A DNA stretch of 64,000 bases from Alkalihalobacillus bogoriensis ATCC BAA-922 (GCF_000621445.1 NZ_JHYI01000015.1:113377-177376), one strand, 5' to 3'; positions 1 through 8,300 are shown, counted from the first letter of the stretch. Notes: a model not told the origin generated them from the letters alone. Made by a program: numbers and translations.

Positions 1-210
1 GCCTATTGGCCACTTGAAATTGTCACATCGGATTTATTATTAACAATATCAAATGCCGTACCGTTAACACATGCACTGGAAAGCATAAAGGCAGTAACGA
101 TGTATGAACAATCTCTTCAAGAAATTGTTCCGTCACTGGCACTTTTAACGTTTATTGGTGCCGTCATTATTACATTTGGAATTCAGTTTGTCGATAAACG
201 GATGAAGTAG
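1..210 (+). CDS. ABC-2 type transporter permease, C-terminal fragment
   Basis: This reading frame is open from the first base of the window and stops at 208-210, giving the last 69 residues of a membrane protein. It begins AYWPLEIV, continues with a helix containing PLTHALESIKAV, and ends in a hydrophobic segment (LALLTFIGAVIITFGIQF) followed by the basic tail VDKRMK. A WPLE motif before a re-entrant region and a final transmembrane helix is typical of ABC-2 export permeases. The substrate cannot be told from the fragment. The start and most of the protein lie outside the window. The family call is by pattern recognition only. Confidence 0.55.
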   Translation, partial: AYWPLEIVTSDLLLTISNAVPLTHALESIKAVTMYEQSLQEIVPSLALLTFIGAVIITFGIQFVDKRMK

Positions 211-229
211 CGGGTTGTCTGTCACTGGG

Positions 230-251
230 ATTGCGCGCTCTAGTGCGCAAT
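230..251 (+). terminator. Short hairpin after the ABC permease gene
   Basis: ATTGCGC and GCGCAAT form a 7-bp GC-rich stem around an 8-nt loop, 20 nt after the stop codon. No T-tract follows, so it may be an mRNA-stabilising hairpin rather than an intrinsic terminator. Confidence 0.3.
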
Positions 252-252
252 G

Positions 253-435
253 CTATCGGACATCAATTCCGTTATTGTATGGAAAATGCCCCTTTTACGA
301 ATTGTAACGGACATCTGTTTCGCTATTTTATCAATATCATGATGAAACTAGAGTTGGTTCGTGTAAGTAACGGAATAGATGTCCGATAGATTATGGAAAG
401 AGCAAGAATAGACGAGAATAGCGGAATATATGTCC
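253..435 (+). repeat. Four-arm intergenic repeat, copy 1
   Basis: Two forward arms (253-277 and 305-328) of the type GGACAT-N2-TTCCG-[CT]TATT are followed by two inverted arms (367-389 and 417-435). Arms 1/4 and 2/3 can pair, so the layout is A-B-B'-A' with arm starts about 52, 62 and 50 nt apart. Four closely similar copies and one diverged copy occur elsewhere in the window, always between genes. The rest of the gap (436-637) shows AT-rich sequence without a gene. Confidence 0.8.
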
Positions 436-653
436 AAACGCTACTCTCTCATTTTCCGCACAAACAAAGTTTCCACGCTTTCTCACTTCAATTTGTAGCT
501 TTATGTAGAAAAATAATGGTTGCATTGTTAGAAAATTTGGAATAATATGTACTATATCAAATATACATAAAACATGCCTGTATAGAAACAGATAAACGAA
601 AAACTACCATCTTTTTTGGTAGCGGTTACATTTTGCTAGGGAGGTTGTTCTAG

Positions 654-830
654 GTGGTCTATGTATTTTTACTCATAACGATAGCGAGCATAATTTTTGC
701 CTTTAAACGAAAAAAACCTTTGCTGCTCTCACTCCCGTTTGTTGCGATTTTTGTGTATATGATCGTTCAAATTATATTAGTGCCAATGCCATTTTTTGAT
801 ACGGTTAAATTTATATTTAGTTTGAGGTGA
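654..830 (+). CDS. Small two-helix membrane protein, 58 aa
   Basis: A GTG start at 654 lies 9 nt after the ribosome site AGGGAGG (638-644). The product has two hydrophobic stretches, residues 2-15 (VYVFLLITIASIIF) and about 25-45, separated by the basic patch KRKKP, and ends in VKFIFSLR. It resembles no family I can name. It is probably an integral membrane peptide and is followed after only 2 nt by another small, frameshifted membrane gene, so the two look like one transcription unit. The tail GAGGTGA of this gene also supplies the ribosome site for the next start. Confidence 0.5.
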   Translation: MVYVFLLITIASIIFAFKRKKPLLLSLPFVAIFVYMIVQIILVPMPFFDTVKFIFSLR

Positions 831-832
831 AC

Positions 833-1071
833 ATGAAGGAACAACTGAATTCAACTCACTGCCCATGTGGTAGTTCAGATGTGTTACAAATGAATCACTG
901 GCAATATTTTTTACATTATCTACATTACCTGTCATCGTAGCTATCCTCATTAGTTTTATTTTTGAACCGATATTATTCATCATGATCCTACCCATTCTAT
1001 TATTTAACTTCCTAGTAGCGAAACGAAAAACACCAATGAGAGTATGTCGTACATGCAAGAAAGTCTCATAA
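833..1071 (+). pseudogene. Small zinc-ribbon membrane protein, frameshifted
   Basis: The ATG at 833 follows the site GAGGTGA at 824-830. The first frame reads MKEQLNSTHCPCGSSDVLQM and stops at about 938. From about 898 a second frame is open and reads LAIFFTLSTLPVIVAIL, a further hydrophobic helix, and then MRVCRTCKKVS, ending at 1071. Together they would make a plausible 78-residue protein with CPC and CxxC cysteine pairs bracketing two membrane helices, as in small zinc-ribbon membrane proteins. The frame break is around 890-905. It could be a true mutation or a sequencing error. The family is not recognised. Confidence 0.45.
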
Positions 1072-1083
1072 TAACAAGTTGTT

Positions 1084-1097
1084 TGTAAGCGATTACA
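1084..1097 (+). promoter_or_regulatory. Catabolite-responsive element (cre) for CcpA
   Basis: TGTAAGCGATTACA matches all fixed positions of the Bacillus cre consensus TGWAANCGNTNWCA and is also nearly palindromic. It abuts a -10-like TATAAC at 1099-1104, which is 20 nt before the DUF4212 start. CcpA bound here would overlap the core promoter and repress, which fits glucose repression of organic-acid uptake. Seen: the match and its position. Inferred: regulation. Confidence 0.7.
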
Positions 1098-1123
1098 GTA
1101 TAACTTGTAAAGGAGGTGAAAGC

Positions 1124-1426
1124 ATGAAAAAAATTGATAAATCAGTAGCAGATGCTTATTTTAAAGCGAGAAATACAATTATTGTGATTTGCTTGCTTAT
1201 TGGGGGATTAGCATCATTTGGTGTTGTCTTTTTTGCAGAATCGTTACAACACATTCAATTTATGGGGATGCCATTCCACTACTATATGGCGGCCCAAGGC
1301 GCAGTTGTTACCTTCGTCGTTATGTTGTTTGTCAATGCCATTGTTAGCGATAGAATAGACAGAAAATTCGGTATAAATGAAGAAGAAAACGTTCGCTTAA
1401 GTGCTGGAAAAACAGTAGACCATTAA
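1124..1426 (+). CDS. DUF4212 small subunit of sodium:solute symporter
   Basis: The product is 100 residues beginning MKKIDKSVADAYF. It has two transmembrane helices (about 14-36 and 48-70) and a conserved signature MGMPFHYYMAAQGAVVTFVV before a charged tail. It matches the DUF4212 family, whose members sit immediately upstream of VC_2705-type symporters and are thought to be their small subunit in the cytoplasmic membrane. The start at 1124 was preferred over an upstream ATG at 1079 because AAAGGAGGTGA lies at 1109-1119 with ideal spacing and the upstream extension would cover the promoter and cre site. The symporter starts 62 nt downstream. Confidence 0.85.
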   Translation: MKKIDKSVADAYFKARNTIIVICLLIGGLASFGVVFFAESLQHIQFMGMPFHYYMAAQGAVVTFVVMLFVNAIVSDRIDRKFGINEEENVRLSAGKTVDH

Positions 1427-1488
1427 TGATGTTAGCAAAAAAAGTAGCCTATTCTTAGTAGAGAGTAGTAGGACGAGGAGGAACCAAT

Positions 1489-3153
1489 TTGGATTCACAA
1501 TCAATTGTATCAGTATTAATGATTATGGCGACATTTGGATTGTACATTGGAATTTCCGTTTATAACCGAGCAAAAGCAACATCTGACTTTTATGTAGCAA
1601 GCCGGGGCGTCCCTCCAGTATGGAACGGGATGGCCATCGGTGGTGACTGGATGAGTGCTGCATCCTTTATTGGGATGGCTGGAACAGTCATGATTTTAGG
1701 ATATGACGGTTTAGCTTATATAATGGGCTGGACTGGCGGGTACTTATTTTTAACTTTCTTATTGGCACCACAATTAAGAAAATATGGTCGATATACGGTA
1801 CCCGAATTTATAGGAGACCGATTTGATTCCAATCCGGCCAGGCTGATAGCGGCGATTGCGACCATCATTATTAGTTTCGTTTATATCATCGGCCAGCTTT
1901 CTGGTTCTGGTGTTGTTATCGGACGTATCTTAAACATCGATGCCATGTATGGAACGATGATTGGGGTCGTCGTTATTGCAATATATGCGACACTTGGGGG
2001 AATGAAAGGGATTACGTGGACACAAGTTGCGCAATATATCATTTTAATAATTGCATATATTATTCCGATTGTGTTTATGTCGCTACAAATTACGAATAAT
2101 CCATTACCATGGTTAACGTATGGAAACATTGTTAGTCAATTAGGAGACCTTGACCGTGAACTTGGTTTAAGTGAGTATTTCGCTCCATTTGCGAATAGTG
2201 AAAAATCACAATTTATCGCGCTCCTATTTACCCTCATGGTAGGGACAGCTGCACTTCCACACGTTATTGTTCGCTTTTACACGGTAGCAACGATGAAAGC
2301 GGCACGTTGGAGTGGAGCATGGGCGCTTCTTTTTATCGCATTATTATACTTATCGGCTCCTGCGTATGCAGCGTTTTCTCGTTTTATTTTAATGACACAA
2401 GTCGCTGGGCAACCAATCGATTCACTACCAGCTTGGACACAAAGCTGGGTCGATACAGGCCGACTGCAAATTGCAGATACAAACGGAGACGGAATATTAG
2501 AATGGTCTGAAATTATGATCAGTAATGATATCGTCGTGATGGCAACACCAGAAATTGCAAACTTAGGAATGTTTGTTATTGGGTTAGTGGCAGCAGGTGC
2601 GATGGCGGCAGCCTTATCAACAGCAGGGGGACTTTTAATTACAATTTCCTCATCGTTTGCTCATGATATTTATTACCGCTTAATGAACCCACAAGCGACA
2701 GACAAACGCCGTTTAGCAGCTGGACGAATTGCGATCGTCTTAGCGACAGTTGTCGCCGGTATTGTTGCGCTTGATCCACCAGGTGTAATTACACAAATTG
2801 TTGCTTGGGCATTTGCGCTTGCAGGTGGAACTTTCTTCCCTGTTTTATTGCTAGGGGTTTGGTGGAAACGATGTAATGCACCAGGTGCCATTGCCGGGAT
2901 GTTATCTGGGTTAATTGTGACATTAACGTATATATTCCTTGCCCAAAGCGGAACATTTATGATTGCTGGCATTCAAGATACTGGGGCAGGATTAATCGGG
3001 GTTCCGGTAAACTTACTTGTCACGTATGTTGTCTCGAAAATAACAGCAGCGCCATCACAAAAAATTCAAGATGAAGTTACAGACCTTCGCTATCCAGAAC
3101 AAATGACATATCGCGATGGTGAGGTATGGATGGATGAGTCTGTCGGAAAATAA
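1489..3153 (+). CDS. Sodium:solute symporter, VC_2705 subfamily (acetate/propionate-type)
   Basis: This is a 554-residue SSS-family cation symporter with about 13 predicted membrane helices. It starts at TTG 1489 behind GAGGAGG (1476-1482). Family marks include WNGMAIGGDWMSAASFIGMAG near residue 45 and AAALSTAGGLLITISSSFAHD near 375, the conserved sodium-site region. The pairing with a DUF4212 gene upstream and a CBS/DUF294 gene downstream is the known VC_2705 arrangement, whose members are linked to short-chain organic acids. Residues 330-341 read DTNGDGILEWSE, which fits the 12-residue EF-hand calcium-loop pattern DxNxDGxIxxxE in a hydrophilic insertion. The substrate is inferred from context, not proven. 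The gene overlaps the next one by 20 nt. Confidence 0.88.
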   Translation: MDSQSIVSVLMIMATFGLYIGISVYNRAKATSDFYVASRGVPPVWNGMAIGGDWMSAASFIGMAGTVMILGYDGLAYIMGWTGGYLFLTFLLAPQLRKYGRYTVPEFIGDRFDSNPARLIAAIATIIISFVYIIGQLSGSGVVIGRILNIDAMYGTMIGVVVIAIYATLGGMKGITWTQVAQYIILIIAYIIPIVFMSLQITNNPLPWLTYGNIVSQLGDLDRELGLSEYFAPFANSEKSQFIALLFTLMVGTAALPHVIVRFYTVATMKAARWSGAWALLFIALLYLSAPAYAAFSRFILMTQVAGQPIDSLPAWTQSWVDTGRLQIADTNGDGILEWSEIMISNDIVVMATPEIANLGMFVIGLVAAGAMAAALSTAGGLLITISSSFAHDIYYRLMNPQATDKRRLAAGRIAIVLATVVAGIVALDPPGVITQIVAWAFALAGGTFFPVLLLGVWWKRCNAPGAIAGMLSGLIVTLTYIFLAQSGTFMIAGIQDTGAGLIGVPVNLLVTYVVSKITAAPSQKIQDEVTDLRYPEQMTYRDGEVWMDESVGK

Positions 3154-5047
3154 CCACCTTGAACAAATTCATAAGCACCCCCTCTTTTTGGGGGTGCCCA
3201 TTCGTCAGTTTGAGCAACTGCTTGAACAATGTACATTAAAGGAATATGAAAAATCAGAAAAAGTCCTTTATTCGAAAACACCACGCGAAGGGCTTTTACT
3301 GCTGTTAACCGGAATGGCTGAAGTCTATATTCATAATGACGATAGCTTTCATGATAAAGAAGTCCTTGAAGTCCTTGAAGCGGGAGACATGATTGGTTTT
3401 TCCAGCTTAGCTGATTTTTTAGGAGAAACAAAACATAGCTCGTCTTCTTATACTGTTGAAGTAATGGCAGTGTCCAATTGTCACTGCTTGCAAATTCCAT
3501 ATTCGGTCATCGAAGAACGCTGGCATGATGAAGCAGTACGAGATTTTATTCTCCGGCAGCTAGCTGTTCGCTTGCAGGATGTATATGGTTCGTTAGCAGA
3601 ACAAGTGAAGCTTGCTAGTCAGTGGGGTGAAAGCGAACCGTTTGTTAGACGAATGGCTGATGTGATGAATGAGCCTGTTGTGTCTGTGTATACGACAGCA
3701 ACGATAAAAGAAGTCGTTGATAAAATGGCAACAAACCAAACGAGTTCAGTCGTTGTTTTAAACGAACAAAACGAGCTTGTAGGCATTATGACAGAAAAAG
3801 ATGTTGTGACTCGCATTGTTGGTGAAGGTCATCCAAACACGATGGTTGTTGAAAACGTAATGACAGAAAAGCCGTATACGATTTCTTATGATGCGTATTA
3901 TTATGAGGCGATGTCGAGTTTTTTAATGAACGGAATTAAACATTTGCCGGTAATCGAAAATAATCATGTCGTTGGTATGGTGACGATGGCCGATTTATTA
4001 CGGAAAAAGAATCGCGGTACGATGGAAATTTTACAAACGATCGAAGAAGCATCGTTTAATACATTACCAGAAGTCAAGCTCGCGATTTATGAAGTGCTAG
4101 GGCATTTAATTCAAGACCGCATCCCAACAACACACTCATTAGAAATCATTACAAAACTGTATGATCGCCTTGTTTCACATTGTGTGGAACTCGCCGTCCA
4201 GTCTATGTATGAAAAAGGAGGTGGCAAGCCGCCTGCCCCGTTTTGCTTTATGCAAATGGGGAGCGGGGGAAGAGGAGAACAATTTTTACTGACAGACCAA
4301 GACCATTTTCTTGTCTATGGGGAAGGCGAAGGAGCCGAAGTGTACTTTGATGAACTTAGTCAAGAAATTGTCCGTCACCTAAAACAAGCAGGATATTCGC
4401 ATTGTCCTGGAAAGATGATGGCAAATGAAAAGAGCTGGCGTGGAACCGTTACAGAATGGAAAGAAAAGATTAGAAGGTGGGGCATTCGTTCAACAAATGA
4501 AAATATTTTGCTCGCACAAAACTTTTTATCATTCCGGTTTGTTCATGGTGACCGTCTTCTTTATGATGACTTTGAACAAATTGTCAAAGCAGAACTATGT
4601 CATTCTCGTATCTTTTTTTACCGAATGGCTGAACAAGAACGGGACCAACCCGTTCCGACTCTCGATCACCCGATCCGAGCGTTATTTCGCGTGAAACGAA
4701 CGACGCTAGATGTAAAAAAACAAGCGTTGTTTCCATTTCACCATTCCTTACAACTGCTAGCAGCTCAACATCATATCGTTGGAAGTTTTCCGAAGCAAAA
4801 AATCGAAGCCTTGCATCATAAAGGCGTCCTTACTCCCTCTTTTGTTGAGGAGCTTTTGTATGCGTATGAAACGATACTGAGGATTCGAGTAGAGCAAGGA
4901 TGGGCAAAACAAAAACGAAATGAAAACCAAACAAGTGTTATCCACTTTACTCATCTTCGCTCGCGAGATAAAGAGCAATTGATGGCAGCATTAAAAACAA
5001 TTCGGTCTCTCCAACAGCAGGCGTTACGAGAATTTGGAATGACATAA
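3134..5047 (+). CDS. cNMP-binding/CBS/DUF294 nucleotidyltransferase-like regulator
   Basis: The product is 637 residues if translated from ATG 3134, which has GGTGAGG at 3118-3124. An ATG at 3116 is in frame but has no site. Order of domains: a cyclic-nucleotide-binding-like beta barrel (about 15-125), two CBS motifs (about 180-235 and 240-292, with TEKDVVTRIV and MADLLRKK), then the DUF294 putative nucleotidyltransferase (MGSGGRGEQFLLTDQDH at about 375-391, the GS-x-R-xE-TDxD nucleotidyltransferase signature), and a DUF294 C-terminal helical domain. No membrane segments are present. In other bacteria this protein accompanies acetate-type symporters and is assumed to sense a nucleotide and control uptake. 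Its 20-nt overlap with the symporter gene suggests translational coupling. Confidence 0.85.
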   Translation: MSLSENNHLEQIHKHPLFLGVPIRQFEQLLEQCTLKEYEKSEKVLYSKTPREGLLLLLTGMAEVYIHNDDSFHDKEVLEVLEAGDMIGFSSLADFLGETKHSSSSYTVEVMAVSNCHCLQIPYSVIEERWHDEAVRDFILRQLAVRLQDVYGSLAEQVKLASQWGESEPFVRRMADVMNEPVVSVYTTATIKEVVDKMATNQTSSVVVLNEQNELVGIMTEKDVVTRIVGEGHPNTMVVENVMTEKPYTISYDAYYYEAMSSFLMNGIKHLPVIENNHVVGMVTMADLLRKKNRGTMEILQTIEEASFNTLPEVKLAIYEVLGHLIQDRIPTTHSLEIITKLYDRLVSHCVELAVQSMYEKGGGKPPAPFCFMQMGSGGRGEQFLLTDQDHFLVYGEGEGAEVYFDELSQEIVRHLKQAGYSHCPGKMMANEKSWRGTVTEWKEKIRRWGIRSTNENILLAQNFLSFRFVHGDRLLYDDFEQIVKAELCHSRIFFYRMAEQERDQPVPTLDHPIRALFRVKRTTLDVKKQALFPFHHSLQLLAAQHHIVGSFPKQKIEALHHKGVLTPSFVEELLYAYETILRIRVEQGWAKQKRNENQTSVIHFTHLRSRDKEQLMAALKTIRSLQQQALREFGMT

Positions 5048-5119
5048 TTGAGATGTTGTGTCGAAAAGAACGGGTCATATAAAAAAGGGGTGACACAAGC
5101 TCAAGTAAAGGAGGAACGC

Positions 5120-5779
5120 ATGATGTTTTGGAAAAAGAAACAACTCCATTACACACTCGACCACCAACCTCCACTAAATACAAAGTTAAAAAACATGTCA
5201 TTTACAATTTTTGATACAGAAACAACCGGCTTTGCTGTCGGAGCAAAAGACCGCTTATTGGAGATTGGGGCTGTCCATGTTAGAGGATTACAAGTAACAG
5301 ATATGACGTTTCATTCTTATGTAAATCCAGAGCGAGAAATTCCAAAAGAGATTAAAAGTTTAACAGGAATTTCCGAAGAAAAAGTAAAAGAAGCACCGAA
5401 AGCGATTGAAGCAGTCGAGCAGTTTTTTCAATTTATCGAAGCATCTGAAAGTGCAGGGTGGGTCGGACATTATGTTAGTTTTGACGTTCTTGTTTTAAAG
5501 AAAGAGCTACAAAGAGAAAAGTATACGTTTGAACAGCCACTGTTTATCGACACCCTGGACCTTATCGGCTATTTAAATCCGTCATGGGACATGCGAGATT
5601 TATCGCACTATGCCCGTACGTTTGGAACAAATATGTATGAACGCCATAGCGCGATAGGCGATGCACTCACAACGGCATATTTGTTTGTGGAAATGCTTCG
5701 ACTTCTTGAGGAACGGGGAAAGACAACACTCGCTGATTTACTGCATATTACAGATAATCCGAGTAAAGCACTCCTTTAA
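5120..5779 (+). CDS. DnaQ-like DEDDh 3'-5' exonuclease
   Basis: The product is 219 residues and begins MMFWKKKQLHYTLD, with AAAGGAGG at 5107-5114 choosing ATG 5120 over an upstream in-frame start at 5048. All exonuclease motifs are visible: ExoI FDTETTGF near residue 30, ExoII GHYVSFDVLVLKKEL near 115, and ExoIII HSAIGDALTTAYL near 175. His before xAxxD makes it the DEDDh type, like the DNA polymerase III epsilon proofreading domain. In the VC_2705 symporter cluster an exonuclease gene of this type often follows the CBS/DUF294 gene. Its role there is not known. It is the last gene of the operon, with a terminator over its stop codon. Confidence 0.85.
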   Translation: MMFWKKKQLHYTLDHQPPLNTKLKNMSFTIFDTETTGFAVGAKDRLLEIGAVHVRGLQVTDMTFHSYVNPEREIPKEIKSLTGISEEKVKEAPKAIEAVEQFFQFIEASESAGWVGHYVSFDVLVLKKELQREKYTFEQPLFIDTLDLIGYLNPSWDMRDLSHYARTFGTNMYERHSAIGDALTTAYLFVEMLRLLEERGKTTLADLLHITDNPSKALL

Positions 5780-5798
5780 TGATGAGGGGTGTTTTTTT
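5768..5798 (+). terminator. Intrinsic terminator of the symporter operon
   Basis: CACTCCT (5769-5775) pairs with AGGGGTG (5785-5791), with one G-U pair, and seven T residues follow. The stem includes the stop codon region of the exonuclease gene. Confidence 0.8.
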
Positions 5799-5834
5799 CT
5801 GTCCGAACGGGGTGAACCGAACTACGGTGTTAGT

Positions 5835-6019
5835 TAACGGACATGTGTTCCGCTGTTTGCAGGTAAATAGGTGTTTTTGAGAAGCTCTCGGACATCTATT
5901 CTGTTATTTTAACCAAACAAGGTGAGTTGACTGCTCATTTGGACCATTAGCGGAACAGATGTCCGATAAGAACTTGAAAATGCCTGTTTTCATTGAAATA
6001 GCGGAAAGAATGTCCGATA
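5835..6019 (+). repeat. Four-arm intergenic repeat, copy 2
   Basis: Forward arms lie at 5835-5858 and 5887-5909, inverted arms at 5947-5968 and 5997-6019. Each arm has the GGACAT-N2-TTCCG-type core or its complement. The element begins 37 nt after the operon terminator and fills most of the 516-nt gap before the chitinase gene. Confidence 0.8.
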
Positions 6020-6066
6020 CGATGTCTCCTTAAGCAGTCAAGTTTCATTCATTTAGATGAACACAC

Positions 6067-6160
6067 GACTATACCAGTAAAGAAATAGTGAAAACCTATA
6101 CAAAATAGTACTTTAGGGGCGGTTGTTTCAACTATAAATCTATTATAAACTGGTATAGTC
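6067..6160 (+). promoter_or_regulatory. Chitinase promoter region with a 12-bp inverted repeat
   Basis: GACTATACCAGT at 6067-6078 is the exact reverse complement of ACTGGTATAGTC at 6149-6160, 70 nt apart. TGGTATAG is the core of Bacillus NagR/YvoA (GntR family) sites that control GlcNAc and chitin genes, so these may be paired operators allowing looping. A TATAAA hexamer (6144-6149) touches the right copy. Seen: the repeat. Inferred: the regulator. Confidence 0.5.
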
Positions 6161-6295
6161 ATCTAGTTAAATATTCCGAATGTTTATAATTGTTTTCTTG
6201 AACAAACATCTAAGACGCTCTTTCCAATAAGGATGTTTTCCAGTTTGGGTACTTCTGTACTCGAAATAACACATGTATAAAGAGGAGGAACGAAG

Positions 6296-8263
6296 ATGAT
6301 GAGACATGCGGTTGTCGATCGGAAATGGGTTATGATTCTAGTAAGCTTGTTACTCGTATTTTCATTATTTATCCCATTGATGTCGACGCAACAAGTGAAA
6401 GCAAAAGCCGGGGACTATAAAAAAATCGTGGGCTACTATACGTCATGGTCTGCATACGAAAGGCAGTATTTTCCGGCAGACATTGATGCAAGCAAAGTCA
6501 CCCATATCAATTACGCTTTTGCTGATATTTGCTGGAATGGAGAAAGGGGAAACCCTGATACATGGGCAGGGACAAGCCCTTGTCAAGGTCCTGGAGAAGA
6601 AGTGATTGATGTCCCAAATGGAACGATTGTATTAGGAGACCCGTGGATTGATACAGACAGTCAATATGGAGGCTATGAAGAAGGTCAACCTTTTGCAGGG
6701 AATTTATACGAGCTTGTAAAACTAAAAGAAAAACATCCTCATTTGAAAACATTAATTTCAGTTGGAGGATGGTCATGGTCGAATCGTTTCTCAGACGTAG
6801 CGATGACAGCAGAAACACGCGAAACATTTGCACAATCGGCCGTTGATTTTATCCGAACTTATCAGATGGATGGCGTTGACATTGACTGGGAATATCCAGT
6901 AAGTGGGGGAATGCCGGGAAATAGCCGCTCCCCTCTTGATAAGCAAAACCATACGCTTCTGTTGCAAGCGGTACGAGATGCGCTTGATAAAGCAGGAGAA
7001 GAAGATGGGAAACAATATTTATTAACGATTGCCTCAAGTGCGAGTCCAACATATCTTGAAAACAATGAAATGGAAAAAATAGCGGAAATCCTAGATTTTA
7101 TTAATATTATGACATATGACTTTAATGGAGGCTGGCAAGCGATTAGTGGTCATAATGCACCGTTGTATTTTGACGAAGCTGCAAAAGAAGCGGGAGTTCC
7201 TAGTGCTGAAGTATTTCATGTTGCAGCCGCAGTGCAAGGGCACTTAAACCACGGTGTTCCCCCAGAAAAACTCGTCATGGGTGTTCCTTTTTACGGCCGA
7301 GCTTGGGGTGGGTGTGCTTATGAGGAAATCGTCGAAAATCCAAGTCCAAATACAATAGAACAACCAGAAGTCACTTCAACAGAATCTAGCGAGGAGACCG
7401 AGACTGACGAACGAGAAAATATAAATGAAGATGAAGGAACGGTAGATGAAGAACAACAAGAAGAAACAGAATCGATGAAAGAAGAAGAGACAGAAGTAGA
7501 AAACGAAGAAATAATAGAAACAGATGAAATTGAAGAAGTAGAAGCAGAATCCAAAGAAACTGAAAGATTGCGTGAAACAGAAGAAGAAATTGTAGAAGAC
7601 ATGGAAGAAACGGCTGAAGAAGAGCAAGAGATAGAAAGAACACCGATTTATGGTCAATATGCAAACTGTACAGGACCAGCACCACCTGGAACGTGGGAGC
7701 CTGGTGTGTACGATTTCCAAGACCTTGAAAGCAACTATATTAATCAAAATGGCTATACCCGTTATTGGAATGATGTTGCAAAAGTTCCGTTCTTATTTAA
7801 CGAAGAAACAGGTACCTTCATCTCTTATGATGATGCGGAGTCAATGGCTCATAAAGTCGTTCATATTCAAGACTTACAATTAGGGGGAGCAATGTTTTGG
7901 GAATTCTACGGTGATAAAAATGGAACATTACTCAATGTGTTATTTGAAGGATTAAATTTCGGGCAAACGCCACCAGCACCTGTGACACCAACACCACCGA
8001 CAGAAGAAGATGAAGATGAGGATGATAGTGAAAAAGAACCAACCGTACCAACGCTTCCAGTTGAGGATGGAGAAGAAAAAGATGAAGGTACTGTCCCACC
8101 AGTAAAAGAGAAGAAAGAAAAAGAGAAAAAAGAAGAGAAGGAAGTAGGCAAGAAGCTTCCGAAAACAGCAACGAATTTTTATACGTATCTCTTGGTTGGG
8201 AGTATGTTAGTAATCTTGGGTAGTATCATATATATCTACAGAAGAAAAGTAATAAAAGAATAG
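6296..8263 (+). CDS. LPXTG-anchored GH18 chitinase with Glu-rich insertion
   Basis: This 655-residue protein begins at ATG 6296 behind AGAGGAGG (6280-6287). It has a signal peptide (about 1-37), a GH18 catalytic barrel from YKKIVGYYTSW, and the catalytic motif DGVDIDWEYP with acid Glu199. The barrel resembles Bacillus circulans ChiA1: MGVPFYGRAWGGCA is followed in that family almost directly by GQYANCTG. Here about 108 residues (343-450), nearly half Glu, are inserted between them. After the barrel (to about 553) come a Pro/Glu/Lys-rich wall-spanning region, the sorting signal LPKTA (621-625), a membrane helix and the basic tail YRRKVIKE. It probably hydrolyses chitin while covalently attached to peptidoglycan. 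The class D sortase at 11.15 kb is the likely partner. Confidence 0.92.
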   Translation: MMRHAVVDRKWVMILVSLLLVFSLFIPLMSTQQVKAKAGDYKKIVGYYTSWSAYERQYFPADIDASKVTHINYAFADICWNGERGNPDTWAGTSPCQGPGEEVIDVPNGTIVLGDPWIDTDSQYGGYEEGQPFAGNLYELVKLKEKHPHLKTLISVGGWSWSNRFSDVAMTAETRETFAQSAVDFIRTYQMDGVDIDWEYPVSGGMPGNSRSPLDKQNHTLLLQAVRDALDKAGEEDGKQYLLTIASSASPTYLENNEMEKIAEILDFINIMTYDFNGGWQAISGHNAPLYFDEAAKEAGVPSAEVFHVAAAVQGHLNHGVPPEKLVMGVPFYGRAWGGCAYEEIVENPSPNTIEQPEVTSTESSEETETDERENINEDEGTVDEEQQEETESMKEEETEVENEEIIETDEIEEVEAESKETERLRETEEEIVEDMEETAEEEQEIERTPIYGQYANCTGPAPPGTWEPGVYDFQDLESNYINQNGYTRYWNDVAKVPFLFNEETGTFISYDDAESMAHKVVHIQDLQLGGAMFWEFYGDKNGTLLNVLFEGLNFGQTPPAPVTPTPPTEEDEDEDDSEKEPTVPTLPVEDGEEKDEGTVPPVKEKKEKEKKEEKEVGKKLPKTATNFYTYLLVGSMLVILGSIIYIYRRKVIKE

Positions 8264-8270
8264 AAGGAAG

Positions 8271-8300
8271 GATCCCTCTTGCTGTGGCAGGAGGGATTTT
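8271..8300 (+). terminator. Intrinsic terminator after the chitinase gene
   Basis: ATCCCTC (8272-8278) and GAGGGAT (8291-8297) form a 7-bp stem around a 12-nt loop, followed by TTTT. Confidence 0.75.

Noticed and set aside
777..1058. 93-codon minus-strand frame
   Set aside because: Opposite to the two small membrane genes, without a start signal; probably a shadow frame.
7318..8171. Several long open frames on the minus strand under the chitinase (Ser/Phe/Leu-rich)
   Set aside because: They mirror the Glu/Lys-rich coding strand of the chitinase and have no ribosome sites.
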